Assembly: GCA_008081045.1 (NCBI GenBank)
Contig: VMDC01000002.1
Span: 62,001-126,000 of the forward strand
Direction: 5' to 3'
DNA length: 64,000 bases
Source: Gammaproteobacteria bacterium
Lineage (GTDB): Bacteria > Pseudomonadota > Gammaproteobacteria > Pseudomonadales > Pseudohongiellaceae
The notes under the pieces are model-generated. The model saw nothing but the letters and a program-made list of their open reading frames with translations, was not told where the DNA came from and did no database searches. The position numbers and the translations under genes were made by a program. Of the stretch, positions 1-8,905 are shown one piece after another. The stretch's first letter is position 1, and every line of letters begins with the position of its first letter.

Positions 1-582
1 AAGGCAATACTTGATGAAGTTTACAATCGCATGATGATTGAACTCACCGAGGTCGACAGTCTGGAAAATGATGATTCTGTGATTATCAATCTGTACCGAG
101 GGATGGACCGCCTGCTGACGGATGCTACCGGCCAGAAGGTCATGGCAGGTGGCACGCAGCGCATTGACTATCGGTGGGGAGAAAGTCTGATTCGACAGTT
201 TGCCGGTCAGATTGTCGATGGCGTTCTCATTACCGAGCCGATCGCGGAAATGGTCATGCCCTGGCAAAACCTCAGTGTGCCGTCGGTTCATGTCTTCAAA
301 GATGCGCGCTTCCGGCTCGATCTCAGTTCAGAGCAGGCAACAGGCGTGCTTGCCGGCTATGCTGACGTTGACACCTGGTATTACCAACTGATCCGCAACG
401 ATTCGACCCACCATCTCAGCAATGGCCAGATTTCCGGCATTTCTCTGTACAAGGCGCTCAGACGTCTTGCTGAGGCCTATCCGGATCCGGAAACCGGTGA
501 GAATACCGCCATTTCGACCTCGCTGGATGTCAAAATGGCGCAAGTCTATATCGTCCACCCAGACAGCAGGGCGGGAGAGTAA
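1..582 (+). CDS. 3' end of an unidentified protein (truncated by window edge)
   Basis: The reading frame is open from the first base, so the gene begins before the window; the first internal Met codons are at 31 and 34, but nothing suggests they are the true start. About 193 C-terminal residues are visible. They are hydrophilic with mixed alpha/beta character, with no membrane segment, no Cys motif and no motif I recognise. The end of the protein (AEAYPDPETGENTAIS, then a short tail) is polar. The stop lies 3 bases before the converging yaiI stop. Function unknown. Confidence 0.75.
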   Translation, partial: KAILDEVYNRMMIELTEVDSLENDDSVIINLYRGMDRLLTDATGQKVMAGGTQRIDYRWGESLIRQFAGQIVDGVLITEPIAEMVMPWQNLSVPSVHVFKDARFRLDLSSEQATGVLAGYADVDTWYYQLIRNDSTHHLSNGQISGISLYKALRRLAEAYPDPETGENTAISTSLDVKMAQVYIVHPDSRAGE

Positions 583-585
583 GCG

Positions 586-1035
586 CTAGCCGGTACGGCT
601 GGCGAGCAGGCGATCCAGCTGATCTGCAAACTGCTTTTTGTCGGCATTGCTGAAAGGCGCAGGACCTCCCGTATGTTCTCCGCTGCCGCGCATGGTTTCC
701 AGAAAGTCGCGCATGTTTAAGCGAGCGCCGATGTTGTTTTTGGAGAACAGCTCTCCGCGCGGACTCAGTGCGAGTGCTTGCCGATCAATGACTTCAGCCG
801 CCAGCGGAATATCGCTGGTAATGACGAGGTCTCCGGGATCAGTGCGGCGCACAATTTCATTATCAGCGACGTCAAATCCACCCGGCACCTGAACGGTGCT
901 TATCAGTCTTGATGGAGGTGTGCGCAGAGCCTGGTTGGCTACCAGAGTCACAGGGGTTTGTGTCCGCTCAGCGGCCCGGAACAGAATTTCTTTGATGACG
1001 CCCGGGCAGGCATCAGCATCCACCCAGATTTTCAT
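586..1035 (-). CDS. yaiI: YaiI/YqxD (UPF0178, DUF188) family protein
   Basis: 149 residues, the usual family length. The N-terminus [18 protein letters not shown] carries the conserved D-A-D-A-C-P motif, followed by [18 protein letters not shown] and the [11 protein letters not shown] block, all typical of UPF0178. The fold is PIN-like with clustered acidic residues, which suggests a nuclease-like or nucleotide-binding role, but the family has no settled biochemical function. It is a single cytosolic domain. It converges on the truncated gene at the left edge with only a 3-base gap and stands alone on its strand. Confidence 0.9.
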   Translation of the reverse strand: MKIWVDADACPGVIKEILFRAAERTQTPVTLVANQALRTPPSRLISTVQVPGGFDVADNEIVRRTDPGDLVITSDIPLAAEVIDRQALALSPRGELFSKNNIGARLNMRDFLETMRGSGEHTGGPAPFSNADKKQFADQLDRLLASRTG

Positions 1036-1052
1036 GGCTGGCCTGAAGCCTA

Positions 1053-2015
1053 TTACAGGCTGATGCGCTCTCTGGCTGCAGCGTATTCCGATTTAAGGCG
1101 ACCAACCAGAGCGCTGGTAGGCAACACTTCTTTGATGGCGTTGATGCCCTGACCCGAGCCCCAAATGTCTTTCCAGGCTTTCTTTTTGGAACTGCCGCCG
1201 GAGCCAAAGTTCATATTCGAAGGGTCACTCTGTGGCAAATCATCAGGGTCCAGCCCTGCCGCTTCGATGGACGGTCGCAGATAATTGCCATGTACACCGG
1301 TAAAAAGATTGGTGTAGACAATGTCGCCCGCCGCATTGTCGACGATTCCCTGCTTGTATCCCTCTACTGCATTGGCCTCCTCGGTAGCGATAAACGCGGA
1401 CCCCAGGTAGGCAAGGTCTGCGCCCATTGCCTGTGCAGCCAGTACACCATCACCGGTTCCGATGGCGCCGGAAAGCAGTATCGGCCCATCGAACCATTCT
1501 CTGACCTCTTGTATGAACGCCATCGGTGACAAAGTGCCGGCGTGTCCGCCGGCTCCTGCGGCAACACAGATCAGGCCGTCGGCGCCTTTTTCAATCGCTT
1601 TTTTGGCGAATCGGTTGTTGATGACGTCGTGCAGGCAGATGCCGCCGTAAGAGTGTATGGCGTCGAATACTTCCGGTCTGGCGCCGAGGGAAGTAATGAC
1701 CACAGGAACTTCATGCTTAACGCACATTTCCACATCATGCATCAATCGGTCGTTAGAGCCGTGAACAATCTGATTCACGGCGAACGGTGCAGAGGGTTTG
1801 TCGGGATTGGCGGCATCATGCTCGGCCAGTTCTGCCTTGATGCGAGTGAGCCACTTGTCGAGTTCTTCCGCAGGCCGCGCATTCAGGGCAGGAAATGAGC
1901 CCACCACCCCAGCCTTGCACTGTGCAATCACCAGATCAGGGTTGGATATGATAAAAAGCGGGGCGCCGACAACCGGTACTGACAGTCGGCCCTGCATGCA
2001 TTCTGGAATTGCCAT
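1053..2015 (-). CDS. Nitronate monooxygenase-type FMN-dependent oxidoreductase
   Basis: 320 residues, a TIM-barrel flavoprotein of the nitronate monooxygenase (2-nitropropane dioxygenase) family. Visible motifs are the N-terminal P-V-V-G-A-P-L-F block, the central [20 protein letters not shown], the GAGGHAGT loop near residue 155 holding the family's catalytic His, and the flavin-phosphate region [32 protein letters not shown]. Known members oxidise alkyl nitronates using O2; paralogues act on other carbon acids, so the substrate is open. The ATG at 2015 is chosen over an upstream in-frame ATG at 2078 because AGGGAAAG sits about 8 bases before it and the protein then begins at the conserved [17 protein letters not shown]. 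Confidence 0.88.
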   Translation of the reverse strand: MAIPECMQGRLSVPVVGAPLFIISNPDLVIAQCKAGVVGSFPALNARPAEELDKWLTRIKAELAEHDAANPDKPSAPFAVNQIVHGSNDRLMHDVEMCVKHEVPVVITSLGARPEVFDAIHSYGGICLHDVINNRFAKKAIEKGADGLICVAAGAGGHAGTLSPMAFIQEVREWFDGPILLSGAIGTGDGVLAAQAMGADLAYLGSAFIATEEANAVEGYKQGIVDNAAGDIVYTNLFTGVHGNYLRPSIEAAGLDPDDLPQSDPSNMNFGSGGSSKKKAWKDIWGSGQGINAIKEVLPTSALVGRLKSEYAAARERISL

Positions 2016-2300
2016 AGAAAAACTTTCCCTGTGAGTTTGCCGTAGAATTTTCGAACCGTTAGCGTAACGATTTTCCACGAAATAACAAGCCGCATCTGAG
2101 CCCCTGCCGGGGCCGGCCTCACAGCGAGCTGCATGTACCAGTGTACGGAATCACGCTGTACCCCGTCGTAACCTTTATGACTGCCTGTGGCAAAGACATT
2201 GCCAACTGTAGGCAAGCCAGGGTTTTTTCGCTAATTTTGAGGCTCAGCGTGAATTGTTGATTAGTGTGATGGGAGATGAAGCTCCCTCTGTGAGGAATGA

Positions 2301-3065
2301 ATGACGAAACCAGTTTGTCTTATTATCGGCGCCGGCGCCGGGATTGGCGGCCATGTCGCCAAGCGATTCGCCCGGGGCGGTTACCACGCGGCGCTGTGCC
2401 GCCGGACCGGACAAGAAGGCCTGAATAAGCTGACTGCAGACATTCAGGCAGAGGGAGGGTCGGCCACCGGATATCTGCTGAATGCGGTTGAACCCGAGAC
2501 GCTTGAAAACCAGGTTCGGCTCGTTGAGCAAGAGTTAGGTCCGATCGAAGTACTTATCTATAACCTTGGCGCTCAGATCGGTGATCGGCGTCTCGAGGAG
2601 ACACCTGAAAAGGTCTTCGAGTTGGGGTGGCGAATGGGGGTTCTGGGTCTTTTCCGTCTCGCGCAGGTGCTTTGTCCCTTAATGCAGCAGCGAGGAAAAG
2701 GAACGCTGCTCGTGACTTCTTCAACTGCTGCCGTGCGGGGTAATGCCGGTCAGCATTCCCACGCCGCAGCCATGGGCGGGCGAAGAATGCTCTGTCAGTC
2801 CCTGAATGCGCAGTATGGTCCTGAGAATATCCACGTCTCTCACATTATCATCGATGGTCCTGTTGATGCGCCTGACACGCTCGGCAAAATGATGGGGGAA
2901 GAGGCTTTTCAAAAGATGCGCGAGACCAAAGGTGCCGAGGATGGTCTGCTAAAACCGGATGAAGTGGCAGAAACCTACTGGCACCTGTCTCAGCAACACC
3001 GTTCTGCGTGGACTCATGAACTGGATCTTCGGCCTTTTTCCTGCATGCCCTGGTGGAATCATTAG
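2301..3065 (+). CDS. SDR-family protein lacking the catalytic Tyr-Lys pair
   Basis: 254 residues with a Rossmann fold of the short-chain dehydrogenase/reductase type. The cofactor loop IIGAGAGIGGHVAKRFA (residues 8-24) is intact, and the NNAG-equivalent YNLGAQ and the TSSTAA strand are present. Where SDRs carry Tyr-x3-Lys the sequence reads H-A-A-A-M (in GQHSHAAAMGGRRML), so both general-acid residues are missing. The following DGPVD and the C-terminal HELDLRPF match a subgroup of SDRs in which the Tyr is often already replaced. It may bind NAD(P) without classical dehydrogenase chemistry. Cytosolic; preceded by a 285-base gap in which I see no clear feature. Confidence 0.85.
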   Translation: MTKPVCLIIGAGAGIGGHVAKRFARGGYHAALCRRTGQEGLNKLTADIQAEGGSATGYLLNAVEPETLENQVRLVEQELGPIEVLIYNLGAQIGDRRLEETPEKVFELGWRMGVLGLFRLAQVLCPLMQQRGKGTLLVTSSTAAVRGNAGQHSHAAAMGGRRMLCQSLNAQYGPENIHVSHIIIDGPVDAPDTLGKMMGEEAFQKMRETKGAEDGLLKPDEVAETYWHLSQQHRSAWTHELDLRPFSCMPWWNH

Positions 3066-3234
3066 TTGGCAAGGGTGCGCTCGGAGCAGCGGCCGGAAAA
3101 TCTGACCCCTGATGGGCCTTCCCGCAATACCACGGATCAGGGGTGGCTGTTAGAACCGCATTGAGAGGCGACTGGCTATCGAGACTTATTTTTTAAGCCT
3201 GCTTGAGGAGAACAGGGGCGGCGCTGTCCTGCTT

Positions 3235-3684
3235 GTGCCTTTGCTGGCCTTTGCGGAAGCCTGTGTCGGTATTGGTCTGTTTATCTCTGGCGCTTTCCTG
3301 GTGGTTGTGTCCTCGATCCTGTTCTTCACCGAACTGGCATCGCTTCCGGTCATCTGTGCTCTGGCCATGGTGGGTGCTACTGCTGGGGATCATGTCGGCT
3401 TTTATGTGGGTTATTTTTTGGGTCCCCGTCTGACCCGATCCAGGTTCGCAGAGCGGCACCAGACAGCGATAGCCAGAGCCAACGCATTGATCACCAAATA
3501 CGGCCCACTCACTATTTTCATTGGTCGATTTGTGCCGGCCATTCGCAGCCTGCTGCCTGCGATGATCGGAGTCAGCGGCTTCAGTCGACGGGTTTATTCA
3601 CTGCTTGATGTCTTGGCCTGCAGTCTGTGGGCGGTGGCACTTGGTGCGATTGTGTATTTCATCGGGGATGCTTTCCAGGCCTGA
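3235..3684 (+). CDS. DedA/VTT-domain membrane protein (start uncertain)
   Basis: 149 residues from this GTG. The VTT (SNARE-associated) core is clear: FAEACVGIGLFISGAFLVVV, the re-entrant region GATAGDHVGFYVGYFLGPR, and the conserved F-I-G-R-F-V-P-A-I-R followed by LPAMIGVSGFSRRVY. DedA proteins are inner-membrane proteins linked to membrane homeostasis and lipid-carrier or lipid transport. The frame stays open upstream to a stop at 3151-3153 and encodes family-like sequence (LAIETYFLSLLEENRGGAV), so translation probably begins before 3235. No in-frame ATG, GTG or TTG exists there, only CTG at 3172, ATC at 3178 or ATT at 3160. GAGAGG at 3163-3168 lies 9 bases before the ATC. Confidence 0.8.
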   Translation: MPLLAFAEACVGIGLFISGAFLVVVSSILFFTELASLPVICALAMVGATAGDHVGFYVGYFLGPRLTRSRFAERHQTAIARANALITKYGPLTIFIGRFVPAIRSLLPAMIGVSGFSRRVYSLLDVLACSLWAVALGAIVYFIGDAFQA

Positions 3685-3842
3685 GGCTCGGGCCGCCTTG
3701 ATTTACGGTCTGTTCCTCACAGGCAAACTGAAATCGTGTTTGCCCGGCCGACCGGACACGACCCGATAGACTTTGGTCAGGTGGAACGCTACGCTACTCG
3801 GCTGGGCCCTTCGGGCTTTCCTTGAGCAGGGTGGGGATAATC

Positions 3843-4697
3843 ATGGCGGTGAAAAACAGGCAATGGGCCGCATGGGCAGCGTGGGTTTTAGGGGGGATAT
3901 TGGCTTTCGCGAATAGTCAGGTTCTCGGTCAGTCCATGAGTCTGACACACTGCTTTGGCGAGTGTCCGCGCTATGAATCTCAGCTGGCCGCAGAGCGAGC
4001 CAAGGTTGTTGTACATCATTTGTATGTAGCCGGATTAAACGGAGACAGCGGTCTGGCTGATTGGTCAGCTTACCGGTTGACTGCTGAAGCGATTGGCGTT
4101 GCTTCATTACTTCCGAGAGCCTGGCGTCCGGATCGCCTCGTTCAGTTTTCTCCGCTACAGGATTTACTGCTGACTGATGATGCGGAACTCAGCCTGGCGG
4201 AGATCTCAACGAATAATTCCAATCCCTATGCAGGCTCAGGAGTAACGGAATCTGTGCCGGATGCCCGCGCACGACTGGCGCCCATGACCTCTTTTGCGAA
4301 TACACCCTACTGGTCTGATTTGAACAATCTGAGCAATATGGTGCCTATGCCAGCGGATTTGCGAAGAGGTGTTTGGTTACAGCTGGAGCAACGCCTCAAT
4401 CGGGCGGCATCCCGGCATGGCGAGCTGTATGTGATCGCCGGTCCGTTATTCCTCATCAGTAATTTAAGTCCTTTCTCAGCTGAGCAGAATCAGACTCCCG
4501 CTGCCTATTACAAGGTGGTCGCGCACTCTTCCGGGGTGGCTGCATTTGTTTTTCCGGCTCAGCTTGGGCAGAACGCCACCGTCTGTGACTATCAGGCGAC
4601 GTTGGCTGATGTGGAGGGTATGGCGGGACTGTTTCTGTTGCCTGACCGTTCAGTAACTCGCTCTGACTGGCTGCTGGCAGAGCTTGGGTGCTCCTGA
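3843..4697 (+). CDS. Exported DNA/RNA non-specific endonuclease-fold protein with degenerate active site
   Basis: 284 residues with an N-terminal signal peptide (basic MAVKNRQ, hydrophobic core, Ala-rich end near residue 30). The central part matches the NUC1/Serratia-nuclease fold: ARARLAPMTSF aligns with the DRGH-L-A-P motif, LNNLSNMVPM with the LSN-x-x-P strand, and LRRGVWLQLEQ with the N-x-G-x-W-x-x-L-E helix. The catalytic His is Arg here and the metal-ligand Asn is also Arg; the Glu is kept. It is therefore probably not an active nuclease of the usual type. ATG at 3843 is preferred because AGGGTGGGG ends 6 bases before it and the signal peptide then starts normally; an in-frame TTG at 3822 is less likely. 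Confidence 0.75.
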   Translation: MAVKNRQWAAWAAWVLGGILAFANSQVLGQSMSLTHCFGECPRYESQLAAERAKVVVHHLYVAGLNGDSGLADWSAYRLTAEAIGVASLLPRAWRPDRLVQFSPLQDLLLTDDAELSLAEISTNNSNPYAGSGVTESVPDARARLAPMTSFANTPYWSDLNNLSNMVPMPADLRRGVWLQLEQRLNRAASRHGELYVIAGPLFLISNLSPFSAEQNQTPAAYYKVVAHSSGVAAFVFPAQLGQNATVCDYQATLADVEGMAGLFLLPDRSVTRSDWLLAELGCS

Positions 4698-4917
4698 CTG
4701 TAAACAGATAGGGCACTCATCTATCGATGAGCTCTAGTATAGAGAGACATTGATGAGAAAACTACGACAGGCCGCCATGCCAACCGGCCGGCCAGGAATT
4801 TCCTGACATGGACTCCTGCACCGTGAGTCGATATTCTAACCAAATATTCAGTTATCCAGTGGTCCTAATATCTCAGCACGGGTTGCCTGCCTGTGCCAAT
4901 CCAGAGGGTGTCCAGAA

Positions 4918-6306
4918 ATGAAAAAGCGATCTGCCCGGCCTGAGCTGCCTGAGTCCGAAACCCGAAGGGGTTTTATCAAAAGCGCCGGTGCGGCGACGGC
5001 ATTCATGATTGTGCCAAGAGCTGTGCTCGGAGGGGAGAACTATATTGCCCCCAGTGATCGCTTGAATATTGCAGCCGTCGGCGCGGCCGGGAAGGGCAGT
5101 TCGGACATCCAGAGTGTGGCCCATGAAAATATCTATGCGATTTGCGACATCGATGACCGTCGGCTCGCGGATACGTTGCAGCAGGATTTTGCAGCTCCGT
5201 TTCGTGATAAGACAAAAACCTATCGAGATTATCGTGAGATGCTCGACAGTGAGCCTGAAATTGATGCGGTCCTGATCAGCACGCCTGACCACATGCACGC
5301 GCCCATAGCGATGCACGCGATGGGCTTGGGAAAACATGTTTATGTGCAAAAGCCGCTCTGCCATACCGTGAATGAATGTCGCGTGTTGGCCAGGGCCGCT
5401 GAGGCAAATAACATCGTTACCCAAATGGGCAATCAGGGGCATGCGGGTGAAGGGGCTCGCCTGATCAATGAGTGGGTAGCTTCCGGGGCACTGGGTGAGA
5501 TCAGGGAAGTACACTGCTGGACCAACCGGCCCGTCTGGCCTCAGGGTATCGGTCGGCCTGAGGGTGAAACTCCTGTCCCTGACTCTCTGGCTTGGGATCT
5601 CTGGCTGGGAGCCGCATCACATCGACCTTACGTAGAGCGTGCTTATCATCCGTTTAACTGGCGCGGCTGGCTGGATTTTGGTACCGGGGTCGTGGGGGAT
5701 ATGGGTGCTCATATCATTGATCATCCGTATTGGGCCTTGAACCTGGGCCTCCCGAGCAGAATTTCAGCCAGTTCTTCCCGTTTTGGTCGAGGTATGGAAA
5801 CATTTCCTATTGCCTCTAAAATTCACTTCGAATTTCCTGCCAATGAGACTCGTCCCGCGATCAAGATGACCTGGTACGACGGCGGCCTGATGCCTGAGCG
5901 GCCGCCGGGGCTGGAAAACGGACGGCAGATGGGTGATAACGATGGAGGCGTGCTGATTGTGGGTGAGCGCAACACTCTGATGCACGGTGTTTATGGCCGT
6001 GACCCGCAGTTGATTCCCGCCTCAGTTCACAACTCAGTTCAGGCACCGGAACGAACCCTGCCGCGGTCGACGGGTATTTATCAGGAATGGATAGACGCCA
6101 TCAAAGACCGGAGCAAACGCACAACCTCCGGTTTTGAGTATTCCGGAAGGCTGACCGAGACCATGCTGCTTGGCAATATCGCCACCATCAGGGCTGGTGA
6201 TCACAAGGTGCTCGAGTACGACGCCCGGAACATGCGGTTTACAAATGATGAGGAAGCAAACGGCTATCTGGATAAATCCTATCGTCCTGGCTTTGGCCTG
6301 GTTTGA
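4918..6306 (+). CDS. Exported Gfo/Idh/MocA-family oxidoreductase (Tat signal)
   Basis: 462 residues. The N-terminus has a twin-arginine motif (TRRGFIKSAGAATAFMIVP, residues about 20-38), so the folded protein is predicted to reach the periplasm with its nicotinamide cofactor. The Rossmann part starts at LNIAAVGAAGKGSSD, and the family Lys is in QKPLCHTV near residue 145. The C-terminal alpha/beta domain holds the H-P-F-N-W-R and D-F-G-T-G-V-V-G-D-M-G-A-H region that lines sugar sites. Family members oxidise, reduce or use NAD as a tightly bound cofactor in glycosidase reactions on sugars. It is followed 46 bases later by a DUF1080 protein, a pairing typical of 3-keto-glycoside metabolism. Substrate not predictable. 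Confidence 0.88.
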   Translation: MKKRSARPELPESETRRGFIKSAGAATAFMIVPRAVLGGENYIAPSDRLNIAAVGAAGKGSSDIQSVAHENIYAICDIDDRRLADTLQQDFAAPFRDKTKTYRDYREMLDSEPEIDAVLISTPDHMHAPIAMHAMGLGKHVYVQKPLCHTVNECRVLARAAEANNIVTQMGNQGHAGEGARLINEWVASGALGEIREVHCWTNRPVWPQGIGRPEGETPVPDSLAWDLWLGAASHRPYVERAYHPFNWRGWLDFGTGVVGDMGAHIIDHPYWALNLGLPSRISASSSRFGRGMETFPIASKIHFEFPANETRPAIKMTWYDGGLMPERPPGLENGRQMGDNDGGVLIVGERNTLMHGVYGRDPQLIPASVHNSVQAPERTLPRSTGIYQEWIDAIKDRSKRTTSGFEYSGRLTETMLLGNIATIRAGDHKVLEYDARNMRFTNDEEANGYLDKSYRPGFGLV

Positions 6307-6352
6307 TCACGCTGATGACTGTCCAGAGTCGGTGTAGAAGAGGTTCAGGGGG

Positions 6353-7132
6353 ATGAGGAAATTCTTGATTGCAGTGTGCGCCATTCTGGCCCACGTTGGA
6401 TTGTATGCTCAGAGTGCGGGCCCGGATGACTGGATCCAATTGTTCAACGGGGAAGATCTTGAGGGTTGGACTCCGAAATTTACCGGCTATCCCCTGGGGG
6501 TAAATCATCTGAACACTTTTCGTGTCGAAGACGGCTTGTTCAAAGTTTCCTACGACAATTGGAGTGACTTCAGCAACGAGTTCGGACATATCTTTTACGA
6601 ACAGCCTTTTTCGCACTACCGGCTGCGGGTCGAATATCGATTTACCGGAGAGCAGGTGACCAACGGGCCCGGTTGGGCGTTTCGGAATAATGGCATTATG
6701 TTCCACAGCCAGTCTCCTGAGTCCATGACTCTTGAGCAGGAATTTCCAGCGTCAATTGAAGCGCAGATGCTCGGGGGTAACGGCAGCGATACCCGGCCTA
6801 CCGCCAATGTCTGCTCGCCTGGCACGCATTATGTGATGAATGATGAACTGATTACGGTGCACTGCACCAATTCGGTCTCAGAGACATACCACGGTGATCA
6901 GTGGGTGGTCATGGAGTTGGAAGTCAGAGGCAGTGAATCCATCCGACACATTGTCAATGGGCATACTGTTTTTGAGTATTCGCAGGTGCAGCTCGATCCG
7001 AGTGACCCGGATGCGCAGCGACTTATTGAGGCGGGTGCATCAGTATCGGTCGACAGTGGATATATCTCTGTGCAGGCAGAGAGCCACCCGCTTGAGATCA
7101 GAACCCTTGAGCTTTTGCCGCTTGATCAATAA
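6353..7132 (+). CDS. Secreted DUF1080 protein (3-keto-disaccharide hydrolase/lyase domain)
   Basis: 259 residues with a signal peptide ending near AQSAG (residues 1-22). The DUF1080 signature begins at WIQLFNGEDLEGWTPKF, followed by FSHYRLRVEYRF, the GIMFHSQSP strand and SIEAQMLGGNGS, and ends with the TVFEYSQVQL and SGYISVQAESHPLEIRTLELLPL strands of a concanavalin-like jelly roll. Family members act on 3-keto-glycosides, cleaving the glycosidic bond by elimination or hydrolysis. It lies directly after an exported Gfo/Idh/MocA oxidoreductase and probably shares its transcript. A strong hairpin terminator follows the stop. Confidence 0.87.
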   Translation: MRKFLIAVCAILAHVGLYAQSAGPDDWIQLFNGEDLEGWTPKFTGYPLGVNHLNTFRVEDGLFKVSYDNWSDFSNEFGHIFYEQPFSHYRLRVEYRFTGEQVTNGPGWAFRNNGIMFHSQSPESMTLEQEFPASIEAQMLGGNGSDTRPTANVCSPGTHYVMNDELITVHCTNSVSETYHGDQWVVMELEVRGSESIRHIVNGHTVFEYSQVQLDPSDPDAQRLIEAGASVSVDSGYISVQAESHPLEIRTLELLPLDQ

Positions 7133-7136
7133 GCGT

Positions 7137-7176
7137 TTATCCAAAAAAGGCGCCGACTGGCGCCTTTTTTGGATAA
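7137..7176. terminator. Bidirectional Rho-independent terminator
   Basis: An 18-base perfect inverted repeat (7137-7154 and 7159-7176) with a 4-base loop. The inner part of the stem is GGCGCC, flanked by A6 on one side and T6 on the other, so it works on either strand. It separates the converging DUF1080 gene (stop 7132) and the GMC oxidoreductase gene (stop 7188). Confidence 0.92.
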
Positions 7177-7187
7177 CGGCTGAAAGG

Positions 7188-8894
7188 TCAAATGACGCCT
7201 TCGGATATCAGGTCTGCGGCATAGTTCGCTGCTCTGGCGCTGAAAGCCATGTAGGTCAGCGAGGGATTCTGGCAGGCGGACGAGGTCATAAATGCACCGT
7301 CAGTAATGAAAAGATTTGGCACATCGTGAGCCTGAGCCCAGCCATTAAGCACTGAAGTTGCCGGATCCCGGCCCATGCGTGCGGTACCCATTTCATGGAT
7401 CCTGTTGCCCGGCTTGGACAGATTGGCATTGCTCGTCGTGATGTTGATACACCCGGCTGCCTCCATCATGGCCTGCGCGTCCTTGACCGCTTCCTGCTGC
7501 ATGATGCGTTCATTTTCGCCATAGGACACATTGAAAACAGGAACAGGATTGCCCCATCGATCTCTGCGAGAGGCATGCAGCGTCACGCGGTTCTCCGGAT
7601 TTGGCAGCTGTTCACCAAAGGCTAAAACACTGAAGCGCCACGGCCCCGGTCGCTTATGGGCCTCCTTGAAATCTCTGCCGATACCGGCAATCTGGCCGCC
7701 CGAATTGCCAAGCGGGCGTGCACCGCCCTGAAAGCCGAAGCCGCGCTTGTAGGGTTTGTCGTTTTCGGTAACGTTGGCGTAGCGCGGAATATAAATGCCG
7801 CCGCTGGGTCGCCTGCCAAAAACCGTCTTATCCTCAAACCCTGTCATGATTCCGGCGACCCCCGCACTGCTGACATGATCCATCAGATTGCGCCCGACCT
7901 GATCAGAACGGTTTGCCAGTCCCGTAGGAAAACTTTCCGACTTTGACTGCAGCAGGATCATTGCGGAAGCGATCGCCGATGCGTTGAGGAAAACCACCCT
8001 GGAACTGTAGGTGCGTGCTTCATTGGTTTCAGCGTCTACAACCCGAACGCCGCTGATCCGGTTGTTCGCTGGGTCATAGTCCAAGCCCTGGACGATAGCA
8101 TTATGCACCATGGTCAGATTGCCGGTACGTTCGGCAGCCGGCAGGGTCGCATTGAGGGACGAAAAGTACGCCTTGAAGCTGCAGCCATGATGACAACGAT
8201 TGCGGGCCTGACAGTTGCTACGGCCCAGCGCGCGCTGTTCTTCGGTGGCGTCGGTCAGGTGGGCAATCCGCGCCGGTATCACATTCCTGCCATTGAATGT
8301 TGTTTCCACCTTCTGCTTGAATGACTTCTCAGCGTCTGTCAGTTCAAAGGCCGGCTGAAAGACGCTGTCAGGCAGCTGATCAAGACCCTCTTCGCTGCCA
8401 GAAACGCCAACGAAGGTTTCTACCTTTTCATACCACGGGACAATATCTTCATAGCGAACCGGCCAGTCCACGCCAACGCCTTCTTCAAGATTCGCCGTGA
8501 AATCCTGCGGTCCCAGACGATAGGTCTGTCGGCTCCACATGATGGAGCGACCCGCGGTGTGATAGCCCCGCAACCAGTCATAGCTGGTGCCTTCGGCTTC
8601 TTCATAGGGATGCTCGTCATCTTTTACCCAGAAATGTTTCGTCGACTCCTTGATCGCATAGGCAACGCCGCCGTACTGTTTATAGTAGTGTTGATTTATT
8701 TCATCTTGCGCCACATTATCCAGATGATCGCTTTCCCACGGGGCCAGCTGATCAGTGTAATCGCGCTCCGGGACTATTTCCGGTCCGCGCTCCAGCACCA
8801 GCACCTTCAGGCCCCGCTCACACAGTTCTTTCGCGGACATGCCGCCGCTCATTCCTGAACCTACTACGATCGCATCAAACTCTGCTTCTGCCAT
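7188..8894 (-). CDS. GMC-type flavoprotein oxidoreductase, large subunit (glucoside 3-dehydrogenase-like)
   Basis: 568 residues. The FAD-binding loop is at residues 9-22 (VVGSGMSGGMSAKE) and the ADP-linked acidic end at LVLERGPE. The C-terminal substrate domain has IHEMGTARMG and the closing SSACQNPSLTYMAFSARAANYAADLI, which supply the GMC His and Asn. No signal peptide is present. Its neighbour 11 bases upstream is a Tat-exported gluconate 2-dehydrogenase subunit-3-type protein. In gluconate 2-dehydrogenase and glucoside 3-dehydrogenase complexes such a partner carries the flavoprotein across the membrane as a hitch-hiker, with electrons passing to a cytochrome c. The epimerase and DUF1080 neighbours favour C3 oxidation of glycosides, but C2/C5 sugar acids remain possible. 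Last gene of a five-gene minus-strand operon. Confidence 0.9.
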   Translation of the reverse strand: MAEAEFDAIVVGSGMSGGMSAKELCERGLKVLVLERGPEIVPERDYTDQLAPWESDHLDNVAQDEINQHYYKQYGGVAYAIKESTKHFWVKDDEHPYEEAEGTSYDWLRGYHTAGRSIMWSRQTYRLGPQDFTANLEEGVGVDWPVRYEDIVPWYEKVETFVGVSGSEEGLDQLPDSVFQPAFELTDAEKSFKQKVETTFNGRNVIPARIAHLTDATEEQRALGRSNCQARNRCHHGCSFKAYFSSLNATLPAAERTGNLTMVHNAIVQGLDYDPANNRISGVRVVDAETNEARTYSSRVVFLNASAIASAMILLQSKSESFPTGLANRSDQVGRNLMDHVSSAGVAGIMTGFEDKTVFGRRPSGGIYIPRYANVTENDKPYKRGFGFQGGARPLGNSGGQIAGIGRDFKEAHKRPGPWRFSVLAFGEQLPNPENRVTLHASRRDRWGNPVPVFNVSYGENERIMQQEAVKDAQAMMEAAGCINITTSNANLSKPGNRIHEMGTARMGRDPATSVLNGWAQAHDVPNLFITDGAFMTSSACQNPSLTYMAFSARAANYAADLISEGVI

Positions 8895-8905
8895 GTCGAT
8901 TCTCC

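Noticed and set aside
3770-3825. A short GCCC-TTC-GGGC hairpin with a few T after the DedA-type gene
   Set aside because: The stem is only four base pairs and the T run is broken; not convincing as a terminator.
4720-4745. Small hairpin CTCATC-TATC-GATGAG and a 17-codon frame after it
   Set aside because: Short stem without a T run, and the frame has no ribosome site or conservation evidence.
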